Source: Candidatus Omnitrophota bacterium (GTDB lineage Bacteria > Omnitrophota > Gorgyraeia > Gorgyraeales > Gorgyraeaceae). Taken from it: DNA of 28,293 bases. The notes beneath the pieces were generated by a model. That model saw nothing but the letters and a program-made list of their open reading frames with translations, made no database searches and had not been told where the DNA came from. Made by a program: the position numbers and the translations under genes. Position 1 is the stretch's first letter. Every line of letters begins with the position of its first letter. The stretch covers positions 161,751 through 190,043 of the forward strand of contig DNHS01000011.1 of NCBI GenBank assembly GCA_003485765.1, in the 5' to 3' direction. Shown in pieces: positions 27,407-28,293 of the stretch.

Positions 27407-28293
27407 GCATACGCGTTCACCAGTTAGCAAAGGAACTCGGGATTACAAGTAAGGAACTCATAGATAAGCTTCATAGCCTTAAGATAGATGTGAAGGGCCA
27501 TATGAGCGCGCTTAATGATGATACTGCATTTCTTGTAAAAGAAGAATTAAAGCCAAAAAAAGAGAAGCCAAAGACTAAAGAAAAGGCGCCAAAAAAGATA
27601 AAAGAGCCCGTGATAAAGGTTAAAGAGCCAAAGGCCGAAGAAAAAAAGGCTGAAGAAAAAAAGATTGAAGAAGAAAAGATAGTTGAAATAAAAGAGGAGT
27701 TGAAACCAGAGCTTAAGGCATTAAAGATAAATCTTCCAATAGCTGTTAAAGAGCTTGCAATAAAATTAGAGGTAAAACCAGCAGACCTTCTGAAGAAACT
27801 CCTGGATAAAAAAGTGCTTGTTACAATAAATCAGGCGCTTGATGAAGAAGTGGCGCGTTTAATTTGCGAAGAGTTTGGATATTCAATTGAAAAGCCCCCT
27901 AGTTTTGAAGAATCTTTTTTAGCAGAGCTTGATAAAGCAGGCGACCCTAAAAAACTTAAGCTAAGAGCGCCTATTGTTACGTTTATGGGCCATGTTGATC
28001 ACGGAAAGACGTCTCTTTTGGACATTATAAGAAAGACAAAGGTAGCTGATAAAGAAGCAGGCGGGATCACTCAGCATATAGGCGCGTACGAAGTAATGCT
28101 TCCTAAAGGGAGTGTAACATTTTTAGATACGCCAGGCCATGCGGCGTTTACCGCAATGCGCGCAAGAGGCGCAAATGCGACTGATATAGTTGTCCTTGTA
28201 GTTGCAGCTGATGACGGCATAATGCCGCAGACGATAGAAGCCATAGACCACGCGCGGGCTGCAGGCGTAACAATAGTAGTTGCGATAAATAAA
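27403..28293 (+). CDS. infB: Translation initiation factor IF-2 (3' partial)
   Basis: IF-2 is the GTPase that brings initiator tRNA to the 30S subunit. The 297 codons present start with the short N-terminal motif IRVHQLAKELGITSKEL, then a Lys/Glu-rich linker (about 50-105), then the IF2_N domain (about 105-165), then the G domain. G1 GHVDHGKT is at 196-203, a switch I GGITQHIGAY segment follows, and G3 DTPGH is at 242-246. The window ends within G4 (NK of NKxD). The ATG overlaps the nusA stop, and AGAGGG upstream is a fair ribosome site. Confidence 0.96.
   Translation, partial: MSIRVHQLAKELGITSKELIDKLHSLKIDVKGHMSALNDDTAFLVKEELKPKKEKPKTKEKAPKKIKEPVIKVKEPKAEEKKAEEKKIEEEKIVEIKEELKPELKALKINLPIAVKELAIKLEVKPADLLKKLLDKKVLVTINQALDEEVARLICEEFGYSIEKPPSFEESFLAELDKAGDPKKLKLRAPIVTFMGHVDHGKTSLLDIIRKTKVADKEAGGITQHIGAYEVMLPKGSVTFLDTPGHAAFTAMRARGANATDIVVLVVAADDGIMPQTIEAIDHARAAGVTIVVAINK

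Noticed and set aside
617..27420. Many - strand open frames of 60-194 codons
   Set aside because: They lie opposite strong + strand coding sequence with clear domain motifs, and their translations show no recognisable family.

Overview
All genes in this window lie on the + strand, and nothing on the - strand looks real. The best guess for the source is a member of Candidatus Omnitrophota (former OP3). I infer this from very long multi-enzyme reading frames placed next to ordinary bacterial housekeeping genes, with A/T-leaning codon use rich in AGA/AGG and ATA. The sequence alone cannot prove the taxon.

Positions 1-23234 hold three giant genes that chain enzyme domains normally found as separate cytosolic proteins. 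The first is 5'-partial and at least 3,552 codons long. Its order is: an unknown N-terminal region, glutamate dehydrogenase, a decayed aminotransferase, an intact aminotransferase, a nucleotidyltransferase-like segment, a HEI-motif segment, a cupin-type phosphoglucose isomerase with altered metal ligands, phosphogluco/phosphomannomutase, and type I mannose-6-phosphate isomerase. The second (2,158 aa) has an N-terminal export signal or anchor, HEAT-like helices, an unknown region, ribulose-phosphate 3-epimerase, a NodU/CmcH-type carbamoyltransferase and a ROK sugar kinase. The third (2,000 aa) has a signal peptide, a decayed glucose-6-phosphate isomerase, a second better-preserved one, an unknown region and a class 1 fructose-1,6-bisphosphatase. 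Most of the recognised sugar activities meet at glucose-6-phosphate and fructose-6-phosphate. The puzzle is that two of the three chains start with export signals although their substrates are cytosolic metabolites.

Positions 23235-23384 contain a palindromic repeat (also present at 10695-10728), a likely terminator and a weak promoter. A stand-alone glucose-6-phosphate isomerase-like gene (23385-25565) follows, with no export signal.

From 25566 onward there is a conserved translation/transcription operon: a good sigma-70-type promoter, a leader with a terminator-like hairpin, then rimP, nusA and the 5' part of infB, which runs off the window. No tRNA, rRNA, CRISPR array, transposase or insertion sequence was seen.
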